From NCBI GenBank assembly GCA_016192145.1, contig JACPUT010000004.1:85694-149693 (forward strand): DNA of 64,000 nt, written 5' to 3'. Under the pieces are notes generated by a model, which saw only the letters and a list, made by a program, of their open reading frames with translations, did no database searches and was not told the origin of the DNA. This DNA comes from Acidobacteriota bacterium (GTDB taxonomy: Bacteria; Acidobacteriota; Holophagae; Holophagales; Holophagaceae). A program made the translations under genes and the position numbers. Every line of letters starts with the position of its first letter. Position 1 is the stretch's first letter. This document shows positions 56,554 through 64,000 of the stretch, in pieces.

Positions 56554-57947
56554 CAGGCTTCTTGGGATGGGACGGGCGCGTCCAGGGGAATGCCCAGGGC
56601 CCGAAGGCGGTGGAGCATCGTGGTGCGGGCCATCCCCAGTCTGCGGGCCGCTTCGCTCTTGTTCCACCCGGAAGTCTGGAGGGCGTCCACGATGAAGCGC
56701 TTCTCCAGGTCCAAGAGGAACCCCGGCAGATCCGAGGGAGTCCCCATGGCGGGAAAGCCCACGGCGGGGATGTCCCCGGCCATGGCGGCGGGCAGATCCT
56801 GGGCCATCAGGCGGTCGGGATCCGATCCCAGGGCCATGGCCCGCTCGATGGCATTTTCCAGCTCGCGTACGTTGCCCGGCCAGGGGTAGGCCTCCAAGGC
56901 CCGCAAGGCGGAAGGTTCCACTTGTTTCACGGGCTGGTTCAGCTCCCGGGCGAACTTCCGGATGAAGTGGGCCACCAGCACGGGGATGTCCTCGGGGTGC
57001 TCCTTGATGGCCAACAGCTGGATGGGGATGACGTTCAGGCGGTAGTAAAGATCCTCCCGGAACATCCGCTGCTCGACCTGCCGCACGAGGTTCTCGTTGG
57101 TGGCTGCCACCACGCGCAGATCCACCTTCACGGTGCGGGTGGAGCCCAAGGGCGTGTATTCCCGCTCCTGGAGCACCCGCAGCAGCTTCACCTGGAGGCC
57201 CAGGGGCATGGTGCCGATCTCGTCCAGGAAGAGGGTGCCGCCCTCGGCCTGGGCCAGGCGGCCCGGCCGATCCGTACGCGCATCGGTGTAGGCGCCCTTC
57301 ACGTGGCCGAAGAGCTCATCCTCCAGCAGCGTCTCGGGGATGGCCCCGCAGTGGATGGCCACGAAGGGCTTGTGGGCCCGGGGGCTCTGCTGGTGGATGG
57401 CGCGGGCCACCAATTCCTTGCCCGTGCCGCTGGGACCGGTGATGAGCACCGTGGAGGGCGAGGGCGCCACCCGCTTGATGAGGGCCATGAGGTTCTGCCA
57501 CACGGCGCTGCGGCCCACCAGCGAAGGGCCGACACGATCCCCCTCCAACTGGCTCTTGAGGCGCTTGTTCTCCTGGTTCAGCTGGCTCTTCTCGATGGCC
57601 CGCAGAAGGGTGTGCTCCAGCTCCTCCACCTGAAAGGGCTTGGGCACGTAGTCATAAATGCCCATGCGCATGGCCTGCAGGGCCGTCTCCACGGAGGTGG
57701 TGCCGGACAGGACGACGACCACCGTATCGGGCTGTTTGAGGGCTTCCCGGGCCAATTCGAGACCGTTGAGGTCGGGGAGAATGAGATCCACCACGGCCAA
57801 ATCGAAGGGCTGCTGCCGGATGAGCTGGGCGCCGCGCAGACCGGATCCGGTCGTTACGATCTCGTGACCGTGCTTTGAGAGGATCCCCTCCACCAGTTCG
57901 AGCAGGTTGGGATCGTCATCCACCAGAAGGATGCGGGCGTGGGGCAT
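56553..57947 (-). CDS. NtrC-family sigma-54 response regulator
   Basis: 464 residues: receiver (Asp54), AAA+ domain with Walker A GPSGTGKE (171-178), the sigma-54 loop as GAYTDA (218-223) in place of GAFTGA, Walker B GGTLFLDEIGT, and a Fis HTH (GWNKSEAARRLGMARTTMLHRLRALG). The Tyr and Asp changes are tolerated variants in the family, so I expect activity. It may act on the RpoN promoter of flgFGA about 4 kb away or elsewhere. No kinase is adjacent. Confidence 0.93.
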   Translation of the reverse strand: MPHARILLVDDDPNLLELVEGILSKHGHEIVTTGSGLRGAQLIRQQPFDLAVVDLILPDLNGLELAREALKQPDTVVVVLSGTTSVETALQAMRMGIYDYVPKPFQVEELEHTLLRAIEKSQLNQENKRLKSQLEGDRVGPSLVGRSAVWQNLMALIKRVAPSPSTVLITGPSGTGKELVARAIHQQSPRAHKPFVAIHCGAIPETLLEDELFGHVKGAYTDARTDRPGRLAQAEGGTLFLDEIGTMPLGLQVKLLRVLQEREYTPLGSTRTVKVDLRVVAATNENLVRQVEQRMFREDLYYRLNVIPIQLLAIKEHPEDIPVLVAHFIRKFARELNQPVKQVEPSALRALEAYPWPGNVRELENAIERAMALGSDPDRLMAQDLPAAMAGDIPAVGFPAMGTPSDLPGFLLDLEKRFIVDALQTSGWNKSEAARRLGMARTTMLHRLRALGIPLDAPVPSQEA

Positions 57948-58051
57948 AGGCTCAGGGTCCCTCAGGGGGAAAGCGCCGTCAAGGAATGGACAGTTTAATC
58001 CAATCCTTTGCCAGGGTCGGGCCAGTTCTGGACAATGGGGACACCCACCCT

Positions 58052-60319
58052 ATGGATCGAACCCGCCTCTGGAACCGCGCCAGTGCCCCCTGGGCCTGGG
58101 CCCTGGCCTGGGCCCTCGCCGCGGCCTGCACCCTGCCCTGGCTCTTACCGGAAACCTGGACCGGCGCCCTGCCCCGGTGGGTGCCCTGGCTCGGCTGGAG
58201 CGCCGTGGCCCTCTCCGCCCCCTTGATCCGCCACCGACGCTGGGCCCTGCTTCCCCTGGCCCTTTTGCTCGCCTGGGGCACCTTGGGTTCCCTGCGGCAG
58301 CGCGTCCTCAGCGACCAGACCCTGCCCCAGGGCTGGGTCGAGATGGAGGGCTCCATCAGCGAACCCTGGAGCCGGCAGGGTGATCGGTTGAAGGGACGGC
58401 TGCGCTGGGGCGCCACGGAGGTGCTCCTCTCCCTGCCTGGGGACACGGCCCCGCCTCCGGCCCCGGGCACCCCCGTGAGGGTCCGGGCCGAGCTCCTGGC
58501 CATGGACCCAGCGCCGGCCTTCCTGGCGGAGCGCCCCCGATGGCGTGCCCTGGACGACACCGCCCCGCGCCGGGCCTTCCTCCCCTCGGGCCTGGTCTTC
58601 GAGATCCTGGGCCCTCCGGCCCCCTCACCCGCCCTCCGCCTCCGGACCTGGGCCCGCCGACGCTTCGAGGCCCTGCCCTTGGACCCCCTGGGCCGGGACC
58701 TCTGGGGGGCCTTGGCCCTGGGCATTCCCCCGGTGCAGGATGAGACTTTCGCTCCCTTCGCCGAGAGCGGCACCCTCCATGTTCTGGTGGTCTCGGGCCT
58801 GCAGGTGAGCCTGATGATGCTCCTGGCAGGCTGGCTGGCCCGCCCCCTCGGCCGCTGGGGCCTCACCCTGGCCGCCCTGGGCGCCGGCCTTGCTTTCGCC
58901 ATGGTGGTGGGGTTCTCCGCGCCAGTCTGGCGTGGGCTGCTCATGGGTGCCGCCTGGGCCCTGGGAAGGGCCTCGGGTTGGCGGATGGCCCCGGTGCTGG
59001 GGCTGCATGGCGCCCTTCTGGCCTGGCTCATGACCCACCCCGCCGCGGGGTGCGACCCGGGTTTCCTCCTGGCCTGGTGGGCCCTCCTGGCGCTGGTGTG
59101 GGGCGCGGAACCCGTCGCCGACCTGCTGCAGCCCCTGGCAGGGCCTCTGGCCAAACCCCTCGCCTCCCTCGTGGCGCCCTGGGCGGCGACCCTGCCCCTC
59201 CTGGCCATTTTCCACGGGGGCGCTCCCGTGTGGGCGGTGGTGGCCAACGCCTTCATCCTGCCCGCCGTGATGATCCTCACGCCCGTCTGCCTCGCCCTCA
59301 CGCTCCTGCCTTGGACTGCGGCGGTCTCCTCGATGGGTACCCTGCTCGCGTGGCTTGGCGGCAGCTTCCTGCCCCGGTTCGCAGCCCTGCGCCCCCTGGG
59401 CACCAGCCCCCTCTGGCCTTGGCTCCTCCTGATTCTGGGATGGCTGGCGCTGGCCCATGCCCGGGCCCGGTTTCGCCGCACCCGGGCCCTCACGGTGGCC
59501 CTCGCGATGGCCACCGCCGGACTGCTCCTCACCCGGGGCACCGGGCGGGCTCCGGAAACCTTCAGCCTCGAAGCCATGGACATCGGCCAGGGGGACGCCT
59601 TGCTGGTGCGCCAGCCCGGAGGTGACGCGACCCTCGTCGACACGGGCCCAGGCCCATGGGCCGGGCGGCGCATCGTGCGGACCCTCAGCCGGCGGGGCGT
59701 GCGGGAACCGGTGCATCTCGTGCTCACCCACCCCCACGGTGATCACGCCGGAGGCTATGCCACCCTCGGACGCCTTTGGCCCCTCGCCTCCCTGACCCGC
59801 CCCACCCTCCGGGGAGTCGAGGATGCCTGGATGCCCTTCGGCGCCATGCCCGGCGCCCTGGAAGCCCAGCGCGGAGCCTCATGGATCCGGGGCGAAGCCA
59901 CTTTCAGCGTCCGGTGGCCCGCGAAGGCCTTCGACCTGCCCGACGCGAACATGGTGAGCCTCGTGCTCCGCGTGGACTGGCGGGATCGGCAGCTCTGGCT
60001 CATGGGCGACGCCCTGGGCATCCAGGAGCGGGATCTGCTGGATATCGGGGATCCCGGCCCAGGCCTCCACCGCATCCTCAAGGCCGGCCATCACGGCAGC
60101 CGCAGCAGTTCCGATCCGGATTGGATCCACGCCCTGGCGCCGGAGCAGGTGCTCATCCCAGCCGGGAGGCGGAACCGATTCGGGCATCCCCACCTCGAAA
60201 CGCTGGAAACGCTCAGGGGCATCCCCACCCATCATGTGGGCGAGGCGCGCGGCATCCTCCTCCACGCGACACCCACGGGATGGCGGATGACCCCTGGCCT
60301 ATCTCCTCCAGGGAACTGA
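58052..60319 (+). CDS. comEC: ComEC/Rec2 DNA internalisation protein
   Basis: 755 residues. N-terminal membrane segments, an OB-like extracytoplasmic region, a multi-span competence domain (about 230-480; GTLHVLVVSGLQVSLMMLLAGW, FSAPVWRGLLMGAAWALGR) and a metallo-beta-lactamase domain (about 505-755; LEAMDIGQGDALLVRQPGGDATLVDTG, LTHPHGDHAGGY, LKAGHHGSRSSSD). It forms the inner-membrane channel and probably trims incoming DNA. ATG 58052 is used; an upstream start would add 22 residues without similarity. Together with the filament locus it suggests natural competence, an inference. Confidence 0.93.
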   Translation: MDRTRLWNRASAPWAWALAWALAAACTLPWLLPETWTGALPRWVPWLGWSAVALSAPLIRHRRWALLPLALLLAWGTLGSLRQRVLSDQTLPQGWVEMEGSISEPWSRQGDRLKGRLRWGATEVLLSLPGDTAPPPAPGTPVRVRAELLAMDPAPAFLAERPRWRALDDTAPRRAFLPSGLVFEILGPPAPSPALRLRTWARRRFEALPLDPLGRDLWGALALGIPPVQDETFAPFAESGTLHVLVVSGLQVSLMMLLAGWLARPLGRWGLTLAALGAGLAFAMVVGFSAPVWRGLLMGAAWALGRASGWRMAPVLGLHGALLAWLMTHPAAGCDPGFLLAWWALLALVWGAEPVADLLQPLAGPLAKPLASLVAPWAATLPLLAIFHGGAPVWAVVANAFILPAVMILTPVCLALTLLPWTAAVSSMGTLLAWLGGSFLPRFAALRPLGTSPLWPWLLLILGWLALAHARARFRRTRALTVALAMATAGLLLTRGTGRAPETFSLEAMDIGQGDALLVRQPGGDATLVDTGPGPWAGRRIVRTLSRRGVREPVHLVLTHPHGDHAGGYATLGRLWPLASLTRPTLRGVEDAWMPFGAMPGALEAQRGASWIRGEATFSVRWPAKAFDLPDANMVSLVLRVDWRDRQLWLMGDALGIQERDLLDIGDPGPGLHRILKAGHHGSRSSSDPDWIHALAPEQVLIPAGRRNRFGHPHLETLETLRGIPTHHVGEARGILLHATPTGWRMTPGLSPPGN

Positions 60320-60329
60320 ACACCGCCGG

Positions 60330-60467
60330 CTACTTGCTGGTGGCCTTCGTCACCGGCTTGGCCACCTTGACCGTCTCCTTCACCGTCGTCTTGGGGTGCT
60401 TGATGGCCTCCCCCTTCTTGACGAATTCGCCGGTGACCGCACTCCGAACCCGCGTTGGTTTGGGCAT
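60330..60467 (-). CDS. Conserved 45-residue basic microprotein
   Basis: 45 residues beginning MPKPTRVRSAVTGEFV, a Lys/Thr/Val-rich protein (14 basic residues). GGGAGG stands six bases before ATG 60467, and the stop is 11 bases from the convergent comEC stop. The N-terminal R-S-A-V-T-G-x-F/Y-V-K core resembles a class of tiny proteins seen in many proteobacteria and phages with no known role. No membrane span. Confidence 0.75.
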   Translation of the reverse strand: MPKPTRVRSAVTGEFVKKGEAIKHPKTTVKETVKVAKPVTKATSK

Positions 60468-60556
60468 GGAAGCCTCCCCCACAATCAGAACCGGATCCTC
60501 CGATTCCCGCTTCCGAGCATGGTTGGCGGGCCAGGCGCGTCAAGCCTTCGAGGCGA

Positions 60557-61135
60557 TCAGCTGAAGACGCCCATGCTTCGCAGGGTTTCGATGAGACGCA
60601 GACTCTGCGCCTGGTGGTTGGCCACCCATTGAATTTGGGCGTGGGGGCCCACCTCGTTCACCACCACCAGCGCGGCGCCCACGGGCACCTGGGCCGCGTG
60701 GCAGGCGGCGTATACACCCGTGATCTCCAGATGCTCCACGGCGCCCAGCGTCGCCAGCAGGGCGGCCCCTTCCCGGATGCGGGTGATGGCGGGAGGCACC
60801 ACCACCTCGTGGGGCGGGAAATCCAAGGGCGGCAGGGTGGCGTTCCAATGGGTGCGCTCCACCACGGGGCGGTAGCTCTCGCCGCGCCGCTCCTCCAGGG
60901 AACTGGCATGGGCCGCCGCGGCCCAGATGAAGTCACCCACCTTCAACCGATCATCGAAGTGCCCGCAGGTGCCCACGAAGAGCACGCCCTCCGGGCGCAA
61001 CTCCTCGATGAGGCGGGCCGTGCTCGCCGCGGCCAGCAGCTGCCCCACGCCGGTGCAGGCCACGGACCAGCCCTGGGGCGGAGCTTCCAGGAAGGGCCCG
61101 AGCTCCGGAGGAAAGGCGCCAAGGAGCAGCTTCAA
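60557..61135 (-). CDS. Nucleoside phosphorylase/nucleosidase-family protein
   Basis: 192 residues of the phosphorylase superfamily (PNP/MTA-SAH nucleosidase). The glycine-rich start MKLLLGAFPPELGPFLEA, CTGVGQLLAAASTARLIEELRPEGVLFVGTCGHFDDRLKVGDF and GAVEHLEITGVYAACHAAQVPVGAALVVVNEVG fit the fold. It may cleave MTA/SAH, purine nucleosides or a futalosine-type substrate; the sequence does not settle it. TTG 61135 has GGAGG eight bases before it. It is coupled to the esterase gene upstream. Confidence 0.75.
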   Translation of the reverse strand: MKLLLGAFPPELGPFLEAPPQGWSVACTGVGQLLAAASTARLIEELRPEGVLFVGTCGHFDDRLKVGDFIWAAAAHASSLEERRGESYRPVVERTHWNATLPPLDFPPHEVVVPPAITRIREGAALLATLGAVEHLEITGVYAACHAAQVPVGAALVVVNEVGPHAQIQWVANHQAQSLRLIETLRSMGVFS

Positions 61136-61138
61136 GAA

Positions 61139-62014
61139 TCAATCCTCCCGGAAGACGTCGCTGATGAAGGTGAGCCCACCGAGCAGCCCCACGCGCCAGT
61201 ATCCCCAGGAATGGCCGCCTCCCCGGACTCGCAGGGCATGGGTGACGCCCCGGGCATCCATGAGGCTGTGGAAGGCGAAGGTGCCCTTCAGAAGGGGGTC
61301 GTGGTCGCCGCAATCGAGATAGATGCGCGTGGATGGGAAGGCTTCAGCCTTGGCGCTCTCCAGCACCCTGAGGGGGCTGAGGGCCTGCCAATGGGTCGAG
61401 ATGCGCCCCTCCCCCTTGGCTGCGCCGAAGACCGGGGCGTAGGCCTGGGCCCAGCGCTCCGGGGAGATCGCCGCCACGTCCTCCGGAGCGCGGAGGGAGG
61501 GGCTCAGGGCCATGCAGGCCGTGAAGCGATCACTGTGGCGCAGCGCGTAGGACAGCGCGCTGTAGCCGCCCATGGAGATGCCGCCGATGGCCCGGGAGCG
61601 CCGGTGGGTGCGCACCCGGAAGCGCTCCTCGATGAAGGGCAGGAACTCCTTGAAGAAATAGTCCTCCCACTTCGAGGCGCCATCCGCGCTGTTCACGAAC
61701 CAGCTGCTGCCGCCATCGGGCATCACCACGATCATGGGCGTGGCGTGGCGATCCGCGATGGCCCGGTCCAGGGTCTCCGCGATCTCCCCGTTGTGGATCC
61801 AGGCGGCGTCGTCATCGCCGAAGCCGTGGAACAGGTACACCACGGGATAGGTGCGCTTGCTCAGCTCGTAGCCCGGAGGCAGGTAGATGGAGTAGCGCAT
61901 GGCCTTCTTGAAGGTTCCGCTGGGCAGCGAAAGCCCTTCTCGCACCTCCCCCTGGGCCCATGCCAGGGCGCAGACGGAGAACCACATCGCGAAAGTTCGG
62001 AGCAGGGAGCGCAT
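61139..62014 (-). CDS. Exported alpha/beta-hydrolase esterase (esterase D family)
   Basis: 291 residues: signal peptide (1-20), then an esterase-D-like alpha/beta hydrolase with YPVVYLFHGFGDDDAAW, nucleophile GISMGGYSAL (Ser in SMGG), catalytic Asp in YLDCGDHDPLL and His in GGGHSWGYWR. Related enzymes are feruloyl/acetyl-xylan or S-formylglutathione esterases; with a signal peptide it more likely acts in the periplasm. It follows ettA and precedes the nucleosidase on the same strand. Confidence 0.85.
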   Translation of the reverse strand: MRSLLRTFAMWFSVCALAWAQGEVREGLSLPSGTFKKAMRYSIYLPPGYELSKRTYPVVYLFHGFGDDDAAWIHNGEIAETLDRAIADRHATPMIVVMPDGGSSWFVNSADGASKWEDYFFKEFLPFIEERFRVRTHRRSRAIGGISMGGYSALSYALRHSDRFTACMALSPSLRAPEDVAAISPERWAQAYAPVFGAAKGEGRISTHWQALSPLRVLESAKAEAFPSTRIYLDCGDHDPLLKGTFAFHSLMDARGVTHALRVRGGGHSWGYWRVGLLGGLTFISDVFRED

Positions 62015-62020
62015 GGAACC

Positions 62021-63706
62021 TCAGCGGGTCAGCTTGCGGTACTTGATGCGGTGGGGCACCAGTTCCTTGAGGCCCAGTACTTCCTTCCGGTACGCCTCGT
62101 ATTGGCTGTAGTTGCCGTCGAAGAAGGTGACCTTGCTATCGCCTTCGAAGGCCAGGATGTGCGTGGCCAGGCGATCCAGGAACCAGCGGTCGTGGCTCAC
62201 GATGACGGCGGAGCCGGCGAAGCTCTCGATGGCCTCCTCCAGCGCCCGCATGGTGTTCACGTCGAGGTCGTTGGTGGGTTCGTCGAAGAAGAGGAGGTTG
62301 GATTCGCTCTTCAGGGTGAGGGCGAGGTTCAGCCGGTTCTGCTGGCCACCCGAGAGTTCCTTCACCTTCTTCTGCTGGGTGTCGCCGCTGAAACCGAAGC
62401 GGGAGAGCCAGGCCCGGGCGTTCACCTGCTTGCCGCCCATCTCGATCTGCTCGTAGCCGCCGGAGATGGCTTCGAACACCGTCTTGTCGGCGTTGAGGCC
62501 CTGGCGCAGCTGATCCACGTAGGCCATCTTCACCGTGTCGCCCACGCGGATATCGCCGCCATCGGGGGTCTCCTGGCCCGTGAGCATGCGCACGAGGGTC
62601 GTCTTGCCGGCCCCGTTGGCGCCGATGACGCCGAGGATGCCGCCGCGGGGGATGGCGAAGGTGAGGTCGTCGAAGAGCACCTTGTCGCCGAAGGCCTTCG
62701 ACACGCCCGTGAGCTCCGCCACGAGATCGCCCAGACGGGGACCCGTGGGGATGTAGATCTCAAGCTCCTGCTCCTTCTGGCGGCCCTCTTCACCGGCCAG
62801 CTTCTCGTAGTCGTTGATGCGGGCCTTGCTCTTGGTGTGCTGGCCCTTGGGCGACATGCGGATCCACTCCAGCTCCCGCTCGAGGACCTTCTGCCGCTTT
62901 TTGTCGCTCTTCTCGTCCTGGGCGAGGCGCTGCTGCTTCTGGTCCAGCCAGCTGGAGTAGTTGCCCTTCCAGGGGATACCCTCGCCGCGATCCAGCTCCA
63001 GGATCCACTCGGCCACGTTGTCCAGGAAGAAGCGGTCGTGGGTGATGGCGATGACGGTGCCGTGGTAGTTCTGCAGGTGATGCTCCAGCCAGGCCACGGT
63101 CTCGGCGTCCAGGTGGTTGGTGGGCTCGTCCAGCAGGAGGATGTCGGGCTTCTGCAGCAGCAGGCGGCACAGGGCCACGCGGCGGCGTTCGCCGCCGGAG
63201 AGCACCTTGATCTGGATATCCCCATCGGGGCAGCGGAGGGCATCCATGGCCTGCTCCAACTGCGTGTCGAGGTCCCAGCAGTCGTGGGCGTCGATCTTCT
63301 CCTGCAGCTCGCCCTGGCGGGCCAGCAGCGCGTCCATGTCCGCGTCGGGATCCGCGAACTTGTCGTTGATCTCGTTGTACTCCTTCAGCCACCCCACCTT
63401 CTCGGCGGCAGCTTCCTCGACCACTTGGAGCACGGTCTTCTCGGGATCCAGCTGGGGCTCCTGCTCCAGCATCCCCGTGGTGTAGCCCTTGGAAAGCACC
63501 GCGTCGCCGTTGAAGTCGCGGTCCGTGCCCGCCATGATGCGCAGCAGCGTGGACTTGCCGGAGCCGTTGAGGCCCAGCACGCCGATCTTGGCGCCGAAGA
63601 AATAGCTGAGGGAGATGTCCTTGATGACGGTCTTGCCGTTGTACATCTTGGACACCCGCATCATGGAATAGATGATTTCGGGCTGTTCGCTGGTGGTCTT
63701 GGCCAT
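62021..63706 (-). CDS. ettA: Energy-dependent translational throttle protein EttA (ABC-F)
   Basis: 561 residues, two ABC domains. GLNGSGKSTLLRIMAGTDRDF and GANGAGKTTLVRMLTG (Walker A), LSGGERRRVALCRLLLQKPDILLLDEPTNHLDAET and LSGGQQNRLNLALTLKSESNLLFFDEPTNDLDVNT (signature and Walker B), with the EttA-type arm and linker between. EttA binds the ribosomal E-site under low ATP. ATG 63706 is used; the upstream frame runs into a repeat. Confidence 0.96.
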   Translation of the reverse strand: MAKTTSEQPEIIYSMMRVSKMYNGKTVIKDISLSYFFGAKIGVLGLNGSGKSTLLRIMAGTDRDFNGDAVLSKGYTTGMLEQEPQLDPEKTVLQVVEEAAAEKVGWLKEYNEINDKFADPDADMDALLARQGELQEKIDAHDCWDLDTQLEQAMDALRCPDGDIQIKVLSGGERRRVALCRLLLQKPDILLLDEPTNHLDAETVAWLEHHLQNYHGTVIAITHDRFFLDNVAEWILELDRGEGIPWKGNYSSWLDQKQQRLAQDEKSDKKRQKVLERELEWIRMSPKGQHTKSKARINDYEKLAGEEGRQKEQELEIYIPTGPRLGDLVAELTGVSKAFGDKVLFDDLTFAIPRGGILGVIGANGAGKTTLVRMLTGQETPDGGDIRVGDTVKMAYVDQLRQGLNADKTVFEAISGGYEQIEMGGKQVNARAWLSRFGFSGDTQQKKVKELSGGQQNRLNLALTLKSESNLLFFDEPTNDLDVNTMRALEEAIESFAGSAVIVSHDRWFLDRLATHILAFEGDSKVTFFDGNYSQYEAYRKEVLGLKELVPHRIKYRKLTR

Positions 63707-63795
63707 GGATCTTCCGGTGGGCCCCGGGGCGGGGCGAAACCTCCATTTTGCCTGAGATGGGCCGGGGTCCGGTCGGAGAAAGGAAAAAACAAGGC

Positions 63796-63864
63796 CGGTG
63801 ATGAACAGTGATGAACGGTGATAAAAGCTCGCAAATCCATCACCGTTCATCACTGTCCATCACC
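63796..63864. repeat. Intergenic inverted repeat, family C copy 2
   Basis: GGTGATGAACAGTGATGAACGG and its reverse complement, matching copy 1 at 47965-48040. It lies just upstream of ettA. Confidence 0.9.
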
Positions 63865-63920
63865 ACTAGTGTCCGGCTTATATCCCTAGCAATCACGGGA
63901 AACCCAGTGGTGGTACACAT

Positions 63921-64000
63921 TCAAGAGACATAGAAGTTGGTGTCGATTTGAACGGCGGCGTCGATTTTCGGAGTAGTTTTCGGGGAATCCCTCCCTGGAG
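63921..64000 (-). CDS. Possible C-terminal fragment of a gene running off the right edge
   Basis: One minus-strand frame is open from the edge to a TGA at 63921-63923 and reads PKTTPKIDAAVQIDTNFYVS at the C-terminus. Codon use is less GC-rich than in the rest of the window. Downstream at 63867-63890 a CTAG...CTAG-bounded stretch (GTGTCCGGCTTATATCCC) looks like an insertion-sequence end. It could be a transposase tail, but the fragment is too short to tell. Confidence 0.3.
   Translation of the reverse strand, partial: PGRDSPKTTPKIDAAVQIDTNFYVS

Noticed and set aside
60455..63811. An 1118-residue plus-strand frame over the nucleosidase, esterase and ettA genes
   Set aside because: It is an antisense shadow; the minus-strand genes have full motif sets.

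Overview
The window is a GC-rich bacterial chromosome segment (about 65-70% GC by eye) with tightly packed genes, many ATGA/GTGA/TGATG stop-start overlaps and frequent GTG or TTG starts. It has a diderm envelope (lpxK, secretin, TonB-like C-terminus, lipoproteins), flagella, and an MSHA/type II secretion-like filament locus. This gene set and style suit a motile Gram-negative of the Acidobacteriota class Holophagae (Geothrix/Holophaga-like). That placement is an inference from gene content; the window holds no 16S rRNA gene.

Layout. 1-3.4 kb: the 3' part of a UvrD-like helicase, then a compact RHS protein with a lytic-transglycosylase-like C-terminal tip and an overlapping downstream lipoprotein, which looks like a polymorphic-toxin effector and immunity pair. 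3.9-16.3 kb: housekeeping and envelope genes (cutA, glpX, two tandem DUF4442 hot-dog proteins, a YibQ-type deacetylase with a catalytically dead CtpA-like partner, a small rod protein, ddl, coaD, recG, murG) plus a PilT-like ATPase that has lost key catalytic residues. 16.4-19.7 kb: YfiR, hybrid kinase and response regulator. 19.9-24.6 kb: etfBA, an FHA/cNMP-binding protein, msrC and lpxK. 24.5-33.3 kb (minus strand): a complete filament operon with pseudopilin, GspE with c-di-GMP-type MshEN motifs, GspF, second pilin, PilM-PilN fusion, PilO, GspB/MshK-like protein and secretin.

33.4-42.2 kb: tRNA-Gly(CCC), then an unknown protein, RodZ-like protein and MoxR ATPase in one coupled operon, an NtrC-like regulator without a GAFTGA loop, a bifunctional AroD-AroE, mazG and an M3 peptidase. 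42.3-48 kb: a probable 2-oxoadipate to D-2-hydroxyglutarate to 2-oxoglutarate cassette (HglS-like DUF1338 and an FAD-linked dehydrogenase) with a divergent, apparently leaderless LysR gene, followed by a swivel-first aconitase-family protein. 48-53.9 kb: orphan larC, cupredoxin lipoprotein, DUF1292 protein, flgFGA under a well-matched sigma-54 promoter, moaE and rnhA. 54-64 kb: a membrane pseudokinase fused to a TonB-type C-terminal domain, an exported protein, an NtrC-family sigma-54 activator, comEC, a 45-residue microprotein missed by length filters, a nucleosidase, an esterase and ettA.

The intergenic space is also notable. At least five families of inverted-repeat elements occur (A: 3 copies; B: 3; C: 2; D: 1 full plus a half; E: 1). 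Some supply a ribosome-binding site (glpX) or stop codons (murG and the NtrC-like regulator). The best candidates for undescribed biology are the mini-RHS/lipoprotein pair, the pseudokinase-TonB fusion, the degenerate PilT-like and CtpA-like enzymes, and the stop-codon-donating repeat.
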